The notes under the pieces: generated by a model
Seen by the model: only the letters and a program-made list of their open reading frames with translations
Told to the model about the DNA's origin: nothing
Databases searched by the model: none
Shown: one piece after another, positions 1-9,981 of the stretch
Layout: each line of letters opens with the position of its first letter
Position numbering within the stretch: position 1 is the first letter of the stretch
Program-made: the position numbers and the translations under genes
DNA from: Paractinoplanes deccanensis
GTDB taxonomy: Bacteria > Actinomycetota > Actinomycetes > Mycobacteriales > Micromonosporaceae
Assembly (NCBI RefSeq): GCF_016862115.1
Contig: NZ_BOMI01000084.1
Coordinates: 1 to 64,000, forward strand
Length of the DNA stretch: 64,000 nt
Direction: 5' to 3'

Positions 1-115
1 GATCATCCGCAAAAACGCCGTCCACAAAGGCAAATGACAACCCACACCCCACCACCACAAACACCCACACACCCCACTACAAGACGACCCTGCCCTCACA
101 CGGTCAAAACACGAG

Positions 116-143
116 AACGGCCCCCTTTTATAAGGGGGCCGTT
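116..143 (+). terminator. Rho-independent terminator
   Basis: Perfect 12-bp arms (AACGGCCCCCTT and AAGGGGGCCGTT) around a 4-nt loop, followed by further T residues. It probably ends a gene lying left of the window; a short open frame stops at 35-37, but too little of it is present to identify. Confidence 0.75.
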
Positions 144-716
144 TTTCTGGTTCTACTGCCGCTGCTCGGTCTGCGGAAAGCAGTCGTCGAGCGTGTCGAG
201 TTCGATGAGCAGCAAGACGCCGTCGTCGCGGCGATCCGCCCGGGCCACTCCTGGCGCGGACAAGGCAGCCTTGGCCGCCTTCTTCACCCGGCTCGGACCC
301 GAACGCTGCGCGCAGATCACCCACATCAGCTCGGACGCCGCCGGCTGGATCCGCGAAGCCGTCACCGAGCATTGCCCGCAAGCGATCCGCTGCGCCGACC
401 CGTTCCACGTCGTCGGCTGGGCCACCGACGCTCTCGACGAACTGCGCCGGCAGGCCTGGAACCACGCCCGCGGCGCCGCGAAGGGCACCACCCGCGCGAA
501 CAACGGAAACCACCGCCCGGCCGCAGCATCACCCGCTACCGCGACGCGATCATCGCGAGCATCACCAACCGGCTGTCCAACGCCCTGGTCGAATCCACAA
601 ACACCAAAATCCGGCTCATCATCCGCCGCGGCTTCGGATTCCACTGCACCCACGCCATCATCGCCCTGGCCATGCTCAGCCTCGGCGGCCACGGACCCGA
701 ACTACCCGGCCAATGA
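141..716 (+). pseudogene. Internally deleted ISL3-family transposase remnant
   Basis: Three pieces of an ISL3-type transposase lie in order but in different frames. Around 141-250 is an N-terminal-like piece (LLGLRKAVVERVEFDEQQDA). Around 250-500 is a middle piece (FFTRLGPERCAQITHISSDA ... CADPFHVVGWATDALDELRR). Around 525-716 is the C-terminal piece (ITRYRDAIIASITNRLSNAL ... GFGFHCTHAIIALAMLSLGG), ending at TGA 714-716. The zinc-finger/HTH part and a second internal block are missing, so this cannot encode an active enzyme. Family assignment rests on recognising these conserved blocks. A likely right terminal inverted repeat follows at 731-750. Confidence 0.8.
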
Positions 717-730
717 CCGCAAAACCACCC

Positions 731-750
731 ACACATCGATCACAAGAGCC
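731..750 (-). repeat. Likely terminal inverted repeat of the ISL3 remnant
   Basis: Read on the minus strand this is GGCTCTTGTGATCGATGTGT, which begins with the GGCTCTT typical of ISL3-family ends. It sits 15 bp after the transposase stop and 5 bp before the relA stop codon. No matching left end was found in the window, so the left end is probably lost. Confidence 0.5.
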
Positions 751-755
751 GTTTT

Positions 756-3221
756 CTATGCTCCTGACGTGACGCGGTAGGCGTCGAAGACCCCGTCGAC
801 CTTGCGGACGGCGGCGACCAGGTGACCGAGGTGCTTCGGGTCGGCCATCTCGAAGGTGAAGCGGCTGACCGCCACCCGGTCGCGGGTCGTGGTGACCGTC
901 GCGGACAGGATGTTGACCCGCTCCTCGGAGAGCACCCGGGTGACGTCGGCCAGCAGCTTGTGCCGGTCGAGCGCCTCGACCTGGATGGCGACCAGGAAGG
1001 TCGACGCGCTGGTCGGCTTCCAGGTCACCTCGACCACGCGCTCCTCCTGCTCGCGCAGGTCGGCCGCGTTGGCGCAGTCCTCGCGGTGCACGCTCACGCC
1101 GCCGGAGCGGGTGACGAAGCCGAACACCGCGTCGCCGGGCACCGGGGTGCAGCAGCGGGCCAGCTTGACCCACACGTCGCTGACGCCCTTGACCACGACG
1201 CCCGGGTCCTGCGCCGTGCTGCGGTTGCGCGGCGGGCGGGTCGCGACGGCGGTCTCGGCGATGTCCTCGACCGCGCCCTCCTCGCCGCCGAAGCCGGCCA
1301 CGAGCTTCTGCACGACCGACTGCGCCGAGACGGTGTTTTCGCCGATGGCGGCGTAGAGCGATGCCACGTCGGGCAGGTGCAGGTCGCGGGCGATGGTCGT
1401 CAGGTTCTCGTTCGTCAGCATGCGCTGGAGGGGCAGCCCCTGCTTGCGCATCGCCTTGACGATCGCCTCCTTGCCGACCTCGATCGCTTCCTCGCGGCGC
1501 TCCTTGTTGAAGTACTGCCGGATCTTCGTGCGCGCGCGGGGGCTCTTGACGAAGCCGAGCCAGTCCTGGGTGGGGCCCGCGTTCGACGACTTGGACGTGA
1601 AGATCTCGATCACGTCGCCGTTGGACAGCGTCGACTCGAGCGGCACCAGCTTGCCGTTGACCCGGGCGCCGATGCACTTGTGCCCGACCTCGGTGTGCAC
1701 CGCGTAGGCGAAGTCGACCGGGGTGGAGCCCGTCGGCAGCGGGATGACGTCGCCCTTGGGCGTGAAGACGTACACCTCCTGGCTCGACAGGTCGAACCGG
1801 AGCGCGTCGAGGAACTCGCTCGGGTCGCTGGCCTCGCGCTGCCAGTCGAGCAGCTGCCGCAGCCAGGTCATCTCGTCGATGTGCGCCGGCGGGCCGACGA
1901 TCGTCGCGCCCTTCTGCTCCTTGTACTTCCAGTGGGCGGCGATGCCGAACTCGGCCGTGCGGTGCATGGCGAACGTGCGGATCTGCATCTCGACCGGCTT
2001 GCCGGTCGGGCCGATGACCGTCGTGTGCAACGACTGGTACATGTTGAACTTCGGCATCGCGATGTAGTCCTTGAACCGGCCCGGCACCGGCTGCCAGTTG
2101 GCGTGGATGACGCCCAGCGCCGCGTAGCAGTCGCGGACCGTGTCGACCAGGATGCGCACGCCGACCAGGTCGTAGATGTCGTTGAAGTCGCGGCCCCGCA
2201 CGATCATCTTTTGGTAGATCGAGTAGAGGTGCTTCGGGCGGCCGGTCACCTCGGCCTTGATCTTCGCCGACTTGAGGTCGAGGCCCACCCTGTTCGTCAC
2301 CTGGCGCAGCAGCGCCTCGCGCTGCGGCTGGTGCTCGCCGATCAGCCGGTTGATCTCTTCGAACCGCTTGGGGAAGAGCGTGCCGAACGCGAGGTCCTCG
2401 AGCTCCCACTTGATCGTGTTCATGCCGAGGCGGTGCGCCAGCGGCGCGAGGATCTCGAGCGTCTCCTTGGCCTTCTGCTCCTGCTTGGGGCGGGGCAGGA
2501 AGGTCAGGGTGCGCATGTTGTGGAGCCGGTCGGCGAGCTTGATGACCAGCACGCGCGGGTCCTTGGCCATCGCGACGACCATCTTGCGGATCGTCTCGGC
2601 CTTGGCCGCGTCGCCGAGCTTGACCCGGTCGAGCTTGGTGACGCCGTCGACCAGCAGCGCCACCTCGGCGCCGAAGTCGGCGCGCATCTGGTCGAGCGAG
2701 TAGTCGGTGTCCTCGATCGTGTCGTGCAGCAGGGCCGCGACCAGCGTGGTCGTGTCCATGCCGAGGTTGGCGAGGATGGTCGCGACGGCCAGCGGATGCG
2801 TGATGTACGGGTCGCCGGACTTGCGGTATTGGCCGGAGTGCCACCGGGCGGCCACGTCGAAGGCGCGCTGGAGCATGCGCCCGTCGGCCTTGGGGTGGCT
2901 GGCCCGGTGGGTCGCGATGAGCGGCTCGAGCACCTCGCTGACCTGGGTGCTCTGCCACGGGGCGTTGAAGCGCGCGAGACGCGCCCGCACGCGGCGCCCG
3001 GTCGGCGCGCTGGCCAGACCGCCGAACGCGGCGGCCGGCTCGTCGCTGTGCGGCAGCGGCTGGGTCGCCTCGGGGTCGGTCACCGGCACCGCGGGCCGGG
3101 GGCCCTCGGGGCGTGGCTGATCGGCGGGCGCCGCAGCGTCCGCGCCGGTCCGTGTGTTCTCGGTCGGCTGCACCGTGCCCTCCGCCGGAGGGGCGACGTC
3201 GCTGGACACCGGCCTCCTCAC
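756..3221 (-). CDS. relA: Bifunctional (p)ppGpp synthetase/hydrolase
   Basis: RelA/SpoT homologue of 821 residues that makes and degrades the alarmone (p)ppGpp in the stringent response, in the cytoplasm. Domain order is the usual one: HD hydrolase domain ([13 protein letters not shown] ... [11 protein letters not shown], with HD), synthetase domain ([31 protein letters not shown]), TGS domain ([20 protein letters not shown]) and C-terminal ACT/RRM domain ending in TSGA. Length is normal for actinobacterial long RSH proteins. Both GTG starts (3221, and 3209 behind AGGAGG) have short ribosome-site spacing, so the exact start is uncertain. It is the last gene of the secDF-apt-relA series and its 3' end touches an IS remnant. 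Confidence 0.96.
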   Translation of the reverse strand: MRRPVSSDVAPPAEGTVQPTENTRTGADAAAPADQPRPEGPRPAVPVTDPEATQPLPHSDEPAAAFGGLASAPTGRRVRARLARFNAPWQSTQVSEVLEPLIATHRASHPKADGRMLQRAFDVAARWHSGQYRKSGDPYITHPLAVATILANLGMDTTTLVAALLHDTIEDTDYSLDQMRADFGAEVALLVDGVTKLDRVKLGDAAKAETIRKMVVAMAKDPRVLVIKLADRLHNMRTLTFLPRPKQEQKAKETLEILAPLAHRLGMNTIKWELEDLAFGTLFPKRFEEINRLIGEHQPQREALLRQVTNRVGLDLKSAKIKAEVTGRPKHLYSIYQKMIVRGRDFNDIYDLVGVRILVDTVRDCYAALGVIHANWQPVPGRFKDYIAMPKFNMYQSLHTTVIGPTGKPVEMQIRTFAMHRTAEFGIAAHWKYKEQKGATIVGPPAHIDEMTWLRQLLDWQREASDPSEFLDALRFDLSSQEVYVFTPKGDVIPLPTGSTPVDFAYAVHTEVGHKCIGARVNGKLVPLESTLSNGDVIEIFTSKSSNAGPTQDWLGFVKSPRARTKIRQYFNKERREEAIEVGKEAIVKAMRKQGLPLQRMLTNENLTTIARDLHLPDVASLYAAIGENTVSAQSVVQKLVAGFGGEEGAVEDIAETAVATRPPRNRSTAQDPGVVVKGVSDVWVKLARCCTPVPGDAVFGFVTRSGGVSVHREDCANAADLREQEERVVEVTWKPTSASTFLVAIQVEALDRHKLLADVTRVLSEERVNILSATVTTTRDRVAVSRFTFEMADPKHLGHLVAAVRKVDGVFDAYRVTSGA

Positions 3222-3336
3222 ACCCTCGTCACAAGTGGGTTGCTCACCTGGTTAGGAACGTCATCCTACCCGTACCGTCTTCCCGGCACGCCCGCCCGAA
3301 CCTCCGAAACAACGGCACCGCCCGGACGAAGGCGGA

Positions 3337-3876
3337 TCAAACGGTCAGCAGCGCGTGGACCGTGCGCGGGGCGAGGCGTTCGCGGCCCTTCAGGAACGCG
3401 AGCTCCATGAGCACCGTGAAGCCGGCGACCGTCCCGCCGGCCCGCTCCACCAGGTCGAGCGCGGCGCCCGCCGTGCCGCCCGTGGCGAGCACGTCGTCGA
3501 CCACCAGAACGCGCTGTCCGGCGATGAAGGCGTCCTCGTGCACCTCGAGGGTGGCCTCGCCGTATTCGAGCTCGTACGAGGCCGACAGGGCCTTGCGCGG
3601 CAGCTTCCCCGCCTTGCGGATCGGCACGACACCCGCGCCCGTCGCGTAGGCGACGGCGGCGGCGACCACGAACCCGCGCGCCTCCACGCCGGCCACGACG
3701 TCGAAGTTGTCCGCGCCGTGATGTGCCACGATCCCGTCGATCACCTGGCGAAAGGCGGGCCCGTCCGCGAACAGCGGCATGAGGTCCTTGAAGACGACGC
3801 CGGGCTTGGGGAAGTCGGGCACGTCGACGGCCTTGGCCTCGACGATCGCCGCGAGATCGGTCTGCTGGTCTGTCAC
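3337..3876 (-). CDS. apt: Adenine phosphoribosyltransferase
   Basis: Converts adenine and PRPP to AMP in purine salvage. The PRPP-binding motif VLVVDDVLATGGTAGAALDL and the N-terminal PDFPKPGVVFKDLMPLF are characteristic. The GTG at 3874-3876 (MTDQQTDL) gives 179 residues, the normal family size; the frame stays open further upstream through a terminator hairpin, so that extension is rejected. It lies between secF and relA, as in other actinobacteria. Confidence 0.94.
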   Translation of the reverse strand: MTDQQTDLAAIVEAKAVDVPDFPKPGVVFKDLMPLFADGPAFRQVIDGIVAHHGADNFDVVAGVEARGFVVAAAVAYATGAGVVPIRKAGKLPRKALSASYELEYGEATLEVHEDAFIAGQRVLVVDDVLATGGTAGAALDLVERAGGTVAGFTVLMELAFLKGRERLAPRTVHALLTV

Positions 3877-3904
3877 GGGCGCAAGTCTGGCACAGAAAAG
3901 GGGA

Positions 3905-3926
3905 CGGCCCACCAGGTGGTGGGCCG
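3905..3926 (-). terminator. Terminator after secF
   Basis: Perfect 9-bp arms CGGCCCACC / GGTGGGCCG around AGGT, followed on the minus strand by CCCCTTTT. It lies 15 bp past the secF stop and before apt, so it probably separates the secDF message from apt-relA. Confidence 0.75.
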
Positions 3927-3940
3927 CCCCCCGCGGGATC

Positions 3941-5125
3941 TCAGCGGCGCTTGCCGCCGGGCCGGTTGTTCGGGCCCCGGTTGGGGCTGTTGTTGCGCTT
4001 CGCGGCCGGGCGGGCGCCGGGCCGCGGCGCGGAGGCCGCCATCGCCGGGGCCTCGTCCGACTCGGCCATGTTCGACTGGCGGCCGACGCGCTCGCCGCGC
4101 GCCACGTCGCCGGACTTGGCCGAGGCCCGCCGCGCCAGCACCCGGGCGGTGTGCGCCTTGATCTTGGGCTCGCGGTCCTTGAACGCGGTGAGCAGCGGCG
4201 CCGCGAACATGATCGACGCCAGGACGCCGAAGCCCATGCCGACGAAGAGCACCAGGCCCAGGTCCTTGAGCGTGCCCGCGCCGAGCAGGCCGGCGCCGAT
4301 GAAGAGCAGGCCGCCGACGGGCAGCAGCGCCACCAGGCCGGTGTTGATCGACCGCATCAGGGTCTGGTTGACCGCCAGGTTGGCCGCCTCGTTGTAGGTG
4401 CGGATGCTGCTCGCGGTGATGCCCCGCGTGTTCTCCTGCACCTTGTCGAAGACGACCACCACGTCGTACAGCGAGTAACCCAGAATCGTCAGGAAGCCGA
4501 CCACCGTCGACGGCGTAACCTCGAAGCCGACCAGCGAGTAGACGCCGGCCGTGATGATCAGGTCGAGCAGGAGCGAGGAGACGGCCGCCGCCGCCATGCG
4601 CCACTCGAAGCGGATGACCAGGTAGATCATCACCACGATCAGGAAGATGATCAGACCGAGCAGCGCCTGCCGGGTCACCTGACCGCCCCAGGCCGCGGAG
4701 ACCTGGTCGTCACTGACCTTGCTCGCGTCCAGCCCGAGGTCGGTGACCAGCGCGGTCTTCGCCTGCTCGGCCTGCGCCGCGGTGAGCGTCGAGGCCCGGA
4801 CCGTGTAGGTGTCGCCGCCACCGCCGGTGCTGCCCAGCGTCTGGGACGAGACGACCTCGGCGTTCGGGTCGACCGACTGGATCGCCCGCTCGACGGCGTC
4901 GGACACCTCGTCCTGGGTGTAGGTGGTGCTGCCGTTCGTGGCCGGCACGCTGAACGACGTGCCGCCGGCGAACTCGATGCCCAGGTGGAAGCCCCGGATC
5001 GCGATGCTGCCGATCGAGATCAGCACGAGCACGGCGGCGATGGTGAACCACAGCTTCCGCCGGCCGATGATGTTGACATTCGCCTCGCCCGCGTAGAGGC
5101 GGGAGGCGAGACCTTGACGGGCCAT
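3941..5125 (-). CDS. secF: Protein translocase subunit SecF
   Basis: Membrane partner of SecD that uses the proton gradient to help SecYEG export proteins. It has an N-terminal membrane segment (KLWFTIAAVLVLISIGSIAI), the conserved FHLGIEFAGGTSFSV motif, a periplasmic-type P1 domain with a charged/GT-rich insert, then five hydrophobic segments with the SecF signature VGFLTILGYSLYDVVVVFDK. The C-terminal tail is basic and Pro/Asn-rich. 394 residues. The ATG follows AAGGAGG, and the gene starts one base after the secD stop, so the two are co-translated. Confidence 0.96.
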   Translation of the reverse strand: MARQGLASRLYAGEANVNIIGRRKLWFTIAAVLVLISIGSIAIRGFHLGIEFAGGTSFSVPATNGSTTYTQDEVSDAVERAIQSVDPNAEVVSSQTLGSTGGGGDTYTVRASTLTAAQAEQAKTALVTDLGLDASKVSDDQVSAAWGGQVTRQALLGLIIFLIVVMIYLVIRFEWRMAAAAVSSLLLDLIITAGVYSLVGFEVTPSTVVGFLTILGYSLYDVVVVFDKVQENTRGITASSIRTYNEAANLAVNQTLMRSINTGLVALLPVGGLLFIGAGLLGAGTLKDLGLVLFVGMGFGVLASIMFAAPLLTAFKDREPKIKAHTARVLARRASAKSGDVARGERVGRQSNMAESDEAPAMAASAPRPGARPAAKRNNSPNRGPNNRPGGKRR

Positions 5126-5126
5126 G

Positions 5127-7019
5127 TCAGGCCTCCTTGACGTCGGTCGGAGCGCGGCGCAGCACGCGGCCGAGACCGCTCACGCGCGGCGAGAGGAACG
5201 CCTTGGTACGGGCGAACATCGTCATGATCGGGTGACGGAAGAGGAAGACCACGACCAGGTCGAGCACCGTCGAGATGCCCAGCGCGAACGCGAAGCCCTG
5301 CACCGCGCCGACCGAGACGATGTAGAGGACGACCGCGGCCATGATCGTGATCGTGTTGGCCGAGATGATCGTGCGCCGCGCCCGCGCCCAGGCCCGTGGC
5401 ACCGCGCTCCGCGGGCTGCGGCCCTCGTGGATCTCGTCTTTCAGACGTTCGAAGTAGATGACGAACGAGTCGGCGGCGACACCCAGTGACACGATGAAGC
5501 CGGCGATGCCCGCCAGGGTGAGCGTGAAGCCCACGGTGCGGCCCAGGAAGACCAGGGCGCCGAAGGTGAGCAGACCGCTGAGGATGAGGCTCATGAAGAT
5601 GACCGAGCCGAGCAGCCGGTAGTAGAAGAACGCGTAGATCGCCACCAGGCCCATGCCGATCGCGGCCGCGATCAGACCCGCCTGCAGCTGCTGGGTGCCG
5701 AGCGTCGCCGAGACGGTCTGCGCCGGGCCCGACGAGAAGGTCACCGGCAGCGCGCCGAAGTTGAGCTGGTCGGCCAGCTCCTTGGCGCTGGCACCGGTGA
5801 ACTGGCCGGTGATCTGCGAGGTGCCGGTCAGCACGCCCTGGATCTGCGGCGCCGAGATCACCGACTTGTCGAGCACGACGGCGACGGCGCAGTGCTCGAC
5901 CGAGCCGTACATCGCGGTGGCGGCGGTGAAGCAGGGAGCGTCCGACGTGGCCTCGTACGCCTGCCGGGTCAGCGCGGCCCACTTGGTCGAGCCCTCGCTC
6001 TTGAAGTCGAGCGAGACGACCCACTGGCCGGTCTGCTGGTCGAGCTGCGGGCTGGCCTTGGAGATGTCGTCACCGACCACCGAGGCCTTGTCCATCAGGA
6101 TCTTGCCGCCGTTGTAGCAGGCGACGACCTGGCTGCCCACGGCGTCGATCGCGCCGTTCGGCCGGGCGTCGAGCTGGGTGCAGCCGACGGTCGGCACGTA
6201 CATCTGCATCTGCGGCGTGAGGACGTTGACCTCGTCGCCGCTCAGCTTGGCGAACGCGGCGTAGGGCTTGCCGGCGTTCGGGTCGGTGCTCAGGTCGACC
6301 GGGGCGGTCAGCTTGCCGGCCGCGGCCCACGCGGCGGCGCCGACCTTCTTCTGCACCTCGGCGAGCAGTGCCTTCTCGTCGGCGCTCGCGGGAGCGGCCG
6401 GGCTGGCACTGGCGCTGGCACTGGCGGACGGGGTCGGGCTCGGCGTGGGCGCCTTGACGACCTCGCCGCCACCCTGGCCACCCGAGGACGGGCTGCTCGA
6501 CACCGCCGGGGCGCTCGCGCTCGTCGACGGCTTGGTGGACGCCGACGGCTTGGCGCTGCCCGACGCGCTCGGCGACGGCGTCGCGGTCGGCGGGTTGAGC
6601 GCCGTGGCCGACACGTCGCCGGTCGCGCCGATCACCAGGCGGAAGCGCATCTGCGCGGCCTGCGACAGGTCCTTGAGCTGGTCGTCGGCCTTGCCGGCGA
6701 GGGAGACCACGATGTTGCGGTCACCCTGGATGACCACCTCGGCCTCGGAGACGCCGAGCGCGTTGACCCGCTGCTCGATGATGTCGCGGGCCTGCTCCAT
6801 GCTCTCCTTGGACGGCACCTGGCCGCCCTGCACGGAGGCGATGTAGGTGGCCTGCGTGCCACCCACGAGGTCGAGGCCCAGCTTCGGGTGCAGCCGGTCG
6901 GTGAAACTGCCACTCGCCCCACCCGCGAAAAAGACCAGCAGGTACAGGACGACGAAGATGAAGCCGAGCACGGCTAGCTGCCGTCCGGGATGCATCTGTC
7001 CCTGTGGTGGTCGTGCCAC
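5127..7019 (-). CDS. secD: Protein translocase subunit SecD
   Basis: 630-residue membrane subunit of the SecDF-YajC complex. Visible parts: N-terminal membrane anchor (LAVLGFIFVVLYLLVFFAGG), LGLDLVGGTQATYIA, P1 domain with LGVSEAEVVIQGDRNIVVSL, and a membrane domain with FGALPVTFSSGPAQTVSATL and GVAADSFVIYFERLKDEIHE. Between P1 sub-domains lies a Ser/Ala/Pro-rich low-complexity insert of roughly 70 residues (coding about 6390-6590), longer than in most bacteria but common in actinobacteria. Confidence 0.96.
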   Translation of the reverse strand: MARPPQGQMHPGRQLAVLGFIFVVLYLLVFFAGGASGSFTDRLHPKLGLDLVGGTQATYIASVQGGQVPSKESMEQARDIIEQRVNALGVSEAEVVIQGDRNIVVSLAGKADDQLKDLSQAAQMRFRLVIGATGDVSATALNPPTATPSPSASGSAKPSASTKPSTSASAPAVSSSPSSGGQGGGEVVKAPTPSPTPSASASASASPAAPASADEKALLAEVQKKVGAAAWAAAGKLTAPVDLSTDPNAGKPYAAFAKLSGDEVNVLTPQMQMYVPTVGCTQLDARPNGAIDAVGSQVVACYNGGKILMDKASVVGDDISKASPQLDQQTGQWVVSLDFKSEGSTKWAALTRQAYEATSDAPCFTAATAMYGSVEHCAVAVVLDKSVISAPQIQGVLTGTSQITGQFTGASAKELADQLNFGALPVTFSSGPAQTVSATLGTQQLQAGLIAAAIGMGLVAIYAFFYYRLLGSVIFMSLILSGLLTFGALVFLGRTVGFTLTLAGIAGFIVSLGVAADSFVIYFERLKDEIHEGRSPRSAVPRAWARARRTIISANTITIMAAVVLYIVSVGAVQGFAFALGISTVLDLVVVFLFRHPIMTMFARTKAFLSPRVSGLGRVLRRAPTDVKEA

Positions 7020-7144
7020 GGCTTTCGGTCTCCCTGTGCTCTACGTGCTCTGCGTGTTACGTGCTTGATGTCCGGTTCTGGTGGCCGCGCGCGGCCTGAC
7101 GGACCGGCCCATCATGGACGGACCGGCCCGCCGGGGTGGAACTG

Positions 7145-7528
7145 TCAGTCCTTTTTACGCGTGTCGACGATCGGGTCGGCGACCGGCTCCTCGACGGCGG
7201 GCTCGGCGGTCTCCTCGGTGGCGACCGCGGCCGGCGCCTGGTTCTGCTGGACGACGCGCGCGATCGCCGGGCGGGCGAAGCGCACCTGCACCCCGTCGGC
7301 GATCTCGAGGGTGACGACGTCGTCGTCGACGGCGACGACCGTGCCGTGCAGGCCACCGATCGTCACGATCTGGTCGCCCGGCCCCAGCGAGTTCTGCATC
7401 TGCATCGCCTCACGGCGGCGCTTCTGCTGCGGCCGGATCATCAGGAAGTACATGACGACGAAGAGGAGGACGATGAGGAGCAGCGGCGTGAAGCTGCCAC
7501 CACCCGATGCCTCGGCTGCCAAGGGCAC
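7145..7528 (-). CDS. yajC: Preprotein translocase accessory subunit YajC
   Basis: Small single-pass membrane protein associated with SecDF. One membrane segment (FTPLLLIVLLFVVMYFLMIR) is followed by the conserved RPQQKRRREAMQMQNSLGPG and GDQIVTIGGLHGTV. The GTG at 7526-7528, about 8 nt after GGAAGG, gives 127 residues, matching the family; the longer open frame upstream has no family-like sequence. It heads the yajC-secD-secF group on the minus strand. Confidence 0.92.
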   Translation of the reverse strand: MPLAAEASGGGSFTPLLLIVLLFVVMYFLMIRPQQKRRREAMQMQNSLGPGDQIVTIGGLHGTVVAVDDDVVTLEIADGVQVRFARPAIARVVQQNQAPAAVATEETAEPAVEEPVADPIVDTRKKD

Positions 7529-7675
7529 GAAAAAAACCTTCCGTAGGCCACCGGCGACGCGCCCGCGCGCGTGACCGGGGCGATAAACACATCCCGGTTG
7601 GAACGGCGGCGAGTCTAATCGGTCAACCTGGGAAGTCCGAATGCGGCACACATCACGTTCGCATTACGAGGAGAT

Positions 7676-8707
7676 TTACGCGTCTCGTGCGAACAAATCC
7701 CCTTGGATCACGCCCGACGGGGGCGTCTTTCCCAGATGAACCCAACCGGCCTCGGTCGCCACCCGGCCCCTCGGCGTGCGTGCCAGGAGCCCGGCTCGTA
7801 CCAAGAAAGGCTCGCACACCTCCTCAACGGTGTCAGACTGCTCGCCGACCGCCACCGCCAAGGTGGACAAACCGACCGGTCCGCCGCGGAAGGACTCGAT
7901 AAGTGCTCTCAGCACGGCCCGGTCGAGACGGTCCAGGCCCAGCTCATCGACGTCGTACACCTTGAGGGCCGCGCGGGCTGTGGACTCGGTCACGACGCCG
8001 TCCGCGCGCACCTCGGCATAGTCCCGTACGCGGCGTAGCAGCCGATTTGCGATTCGAGGCGTCCCGCGCGAACGGCCGGCGATCTCGGCGGCCCCCTCGG
8101 CCGTGATCGGCACCCCGAGGATGCGCGCCGAGCGATGCAGCAGCGCGTCGAGATCGGCCGGCGAGTAGAAGTCGAGGTGGGCGACGAAGCCGAACCGGTC
8201 GCGCATCGGCCCGGACAGCAGGCCGGCCCGGGTGGTCGCCCCGACCAGCGTGAACGGCTCCACGTCGAGCGGGATCGCGGTGGCGCCCGGCCCCTTGCCC
8301 ACCACGACGTCGACCCGGAAGTCCTCCATCGCGCTGTAGAGCAGTTCCTCGGCCGGCTTCGCGATGCGGTGGATCTCGTCGATGAAGAGCACGTCACCCG
8401 CCCCGAGGCTGGTGAGGATCGCGGCGAGGTCACCGGAGCGCTCGATCACCGGCCCGCTCGTCGTGCGGATGCTGGTGCCGAGCTCGGCCGCGACGATGTT
8501 GGCCAGCGTCGTCTTGCCGAGGCCGGGCGGCCCCGAGAGCAGGATGTGGTCGGGCGGCGCGCCGCGGCCCATCGCGCCCTTGAGCAGCAGCTCGAGCTGG
8601 TCGCGCACCCGGTGCTGGGCGATGAAGTCGGCGAGCCGGCGGGGCCGGACGCTGACCTCCTCGTCGAGGTCGTCGTCGCCCGCGTCGGCCGAGACCAGGT
8701 CGCTCAT
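7676..8707 (-). CDS. ruvB: Holliday junction branch-migration ATPase RuvB
   Basis: AAA+ motor that with RuvA drives branch migration of recombination junctions. Walker [16 protein letters not shown], Walker [10 protein letters not shown], the sensor/RuvB motif [18 protein letters not shown] and the C-terminal winged helix ([20 protein letters not shown] ... RTPRGRVAT) are all present. 343 residues. Its ATG overlaps the ruvA stop by 4 bases, so it is translationally coupled in ruvC-ruvA-ruvB. Confidence 0.97.
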   Translation of the reverse strand: MSDLVSADAGDDDLDEEVSVRPRRLADFIAQHRVRDQLELLLKGAMGRGAPPDHILLSGPPGLGKTTLANIVAAELGTSIRTTSGPVIERSGDLAAILTSLGAGDVLFIDEIHRIAKPAEELLYSAMEDFRVDVVVGKGPGATAIPLDVEPFTLVGATTRAGLLSGPMRDRFGFVAHLDFYSPADLDALLHRSARILGVPITAEGAAEIAGRSRGTPRIANRLLRRVRDYAEVRADGVVTESTARAALKVYDVDELGLDRLDRAVLRALIESFRGGPVGLSTLAVAVGEQSDTVEEVCEPFLVRAGLLARTPRGRVATEAGWVHLGKTPPSGVIQGDLFARDA

Positions 8708-9303
8708 CGGGTCTTGCCCAGCAGCCTGATCGCCTGGCGGAGCAGCTGGGGCACGGGCGGCACCTCACCGTCGATCGTCTCGGCGACCGCTGCCACGGCC
8801 TGGTCGGCCTGGGCGGCGGACCAGCCGAGCGCGAGCACGCCCTGGCGCACCTGGTCCTGCCAGGCGCCGTCGAGGACACCGCCGTGCTGATCCACGAGAG
8901 CCATCGGGCCGATCTTGTCGCGCAGCTCCAGCACCATGCGCTCGGCGCCCTTCTTGCCGATGCCGGGCACCCGGGTCAGCGTGGCGAGGTCACCGCCGGA
9001 GAGTGCCCGGCGCACGGTCTCGGGGCTGTGCACGGCGAGCACCGCCTGAGCGAGCCGCGGCCCGACGCCGCTGGCGGTCTGGAGCAGCTCGAACAGGTGC
9101 TTCTCGTCGTCGTCGGCGAAGCCGTAGAGGGTGAGCGAGTCCTCCCGCACGACCAGGCTGGCGGCGAGGCGCGCCTCGGCGCCCGACTTGAGCCCGGCGA
9201 GCGTCCCCGGCGCGCACTGGAGCTGGAGGCCGACCCCGCCGACCTCGATGACGGCGCTGTCCGGCGCGATCGCGGTCACGACCCCCCGCACACTGGCGAT
9301 CAT
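8704..9303 (-). CDS. ruvA: Holliday junction-binding protein RuvA
   Basis: Tetrameric junction-binding partner of RuvB. It has an N-terminal OB fold ([20 protein letters not shown]), two helix-hairpin-helix motifs ([40 protein letters not shown]) and a C-terminal RuvB-contact domain. 199 residues. It overlaps ruvC upstream and ruvB downstream by 4 bases each. Confidence 0.97.
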   Translation of the reverse strand: MIASVRGVVTAIAPDSAVIEVGGVGLQLQCAPGTLAGLKSGAEARLAASLVVREDSLTLYGFADDDEKHLFELLQTASGVGPRLAQAVLAVHSPETVRRALSGGDLATLTRVPGIGKKGAERMVLELRDKIGPMALVDQHGGVLDGAWQDQVRQGVLALGWSAAQADQAVAAVAETIDGEVPPVPQLLRQAIRLLGKTR

Positions 9304-9875
9304 CTCTGAGCTCCCCTTGCCTTTCGGACGGCGTCGATCTTCCGCTGGGCGGCGATCGTCTTGCGTTGGGCGGCGATCGTCGCCGCCTGGATGCGGGCGC
9401 GGGTGCCGCCGCGCCAGATGTGGCAGATGGCGATGGCGAGCGAGTCGGCGGCGTCGGCCGGCCTGGGCGGCGCGTCGAGGTTGAGCAGCCGCGTCACCAT
9501 CGCGGTGACCTGAGCCTTGCCGGCCGTGCCGGAGCCGGTGACGGCGGCCTTGACCTCGCTCGGCGTGTAGGTCTCGACGGGCAGCCCCGCCCGCGCGCCG
9601 GCGAGGATGGCGACCCCGCTGGCCTGCGCCGTGCCCATCACGGTCCGCGCGTTGTGCTGCGAGAACACCCGCTCGACGGCGACCGACTCGGGCTTGTGCT
9701 CGGCGACGAGCTCACCGAGCGACCGGTCGAGGTGCAGCAGTCGCAGCGAGATGTCGTCGTCGGGCTCGGTGTAGACCACGTAGTAGGCGATCAGCTTGCA
9801 CGGACGGCCCGGCACACCCTCGACGACACCGACTCCGCAGCGTGTGAGCCCCGGGTCGATGCCGAGCACGCGCAC
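9300..9875 (-). CDS. ruvC: Holliday junction resolvase RuvC
   Basis: Endonuclease that cuts recombination junctions. The N-terminus [14 protein letters not shown] carries the first catalytic Asp, and further acidic residues lie in [20 protein letters not shown] and HIWRGGT-preceding [14 protein letters not shown]. The C-terminus has a short [18 protein letters not shown] tail repeated from the preceding [12 protein letters not shown]. The GTG at 9873-9875, 6 nt after GGAGG, is preferred over the ATG at 9878. A near-consensus SOS box lies 20-34 bp upstream, suggesting LexA control of the ruvCAB group. Confidence 0.94.
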   Translation of the reverse strand: MRVLGIDPGLTRCGVGVVEGVPGRPCKLIAYYVVYTEPDDDISLRLLHLDRSLGELVAEHKPESVAVERVFSQHNARTVMGTAQASGVAILAGARAGLPVETYTPSEVKAAVTGSGTAGKAQVTAMVTRLLNLDAPPRPADAADSLAIAICHIWRGGTRARIQAATIAAQRKTIAAQRKIDAVRKARGAQR

Positions 9876-9895
9876 CATGGACCTCCCCTGCCTCA

Positions 9896-9909
9896 CGTAC
9901 GTGTGTTCG
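9896..9909 (-). promoter_or_regulatory. Putative SOS (LexA) box before ruvC
   Basis: The minus strand reads CGAACACACGTACG, one base off the Gram-positive LexA consensus CGAAC-RNRY-GTTCG. Extended, it is TCGAACACACGTACGT. It lies 20-34 bp upstream of the ruvC start, where LexA would block the promoter. A damage-inducible ruvCAB operon is known in related actinobacteria. Confidence 0.6.
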
Positions 9910-9981
9910 ACACACTAGTACGCGTGCCTCTTGCGCCCGGCAGCGACACGCCTCGACGATGGGCTGAGGAGGCGGTGAGCC

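Noticed and set aside
2-37. Twelve-codon tail of a possible CDS at the left edge
   Set aside because: Too short to support; only the following terminator suggests a gene lies to the left.
822-3410. 862-codon plus-strand open frame opposite relA
   Set aside because: Antisense shadow with Arg/Val/Leu-rich composition caused by high GC; relA on the other strand has all expected domains.
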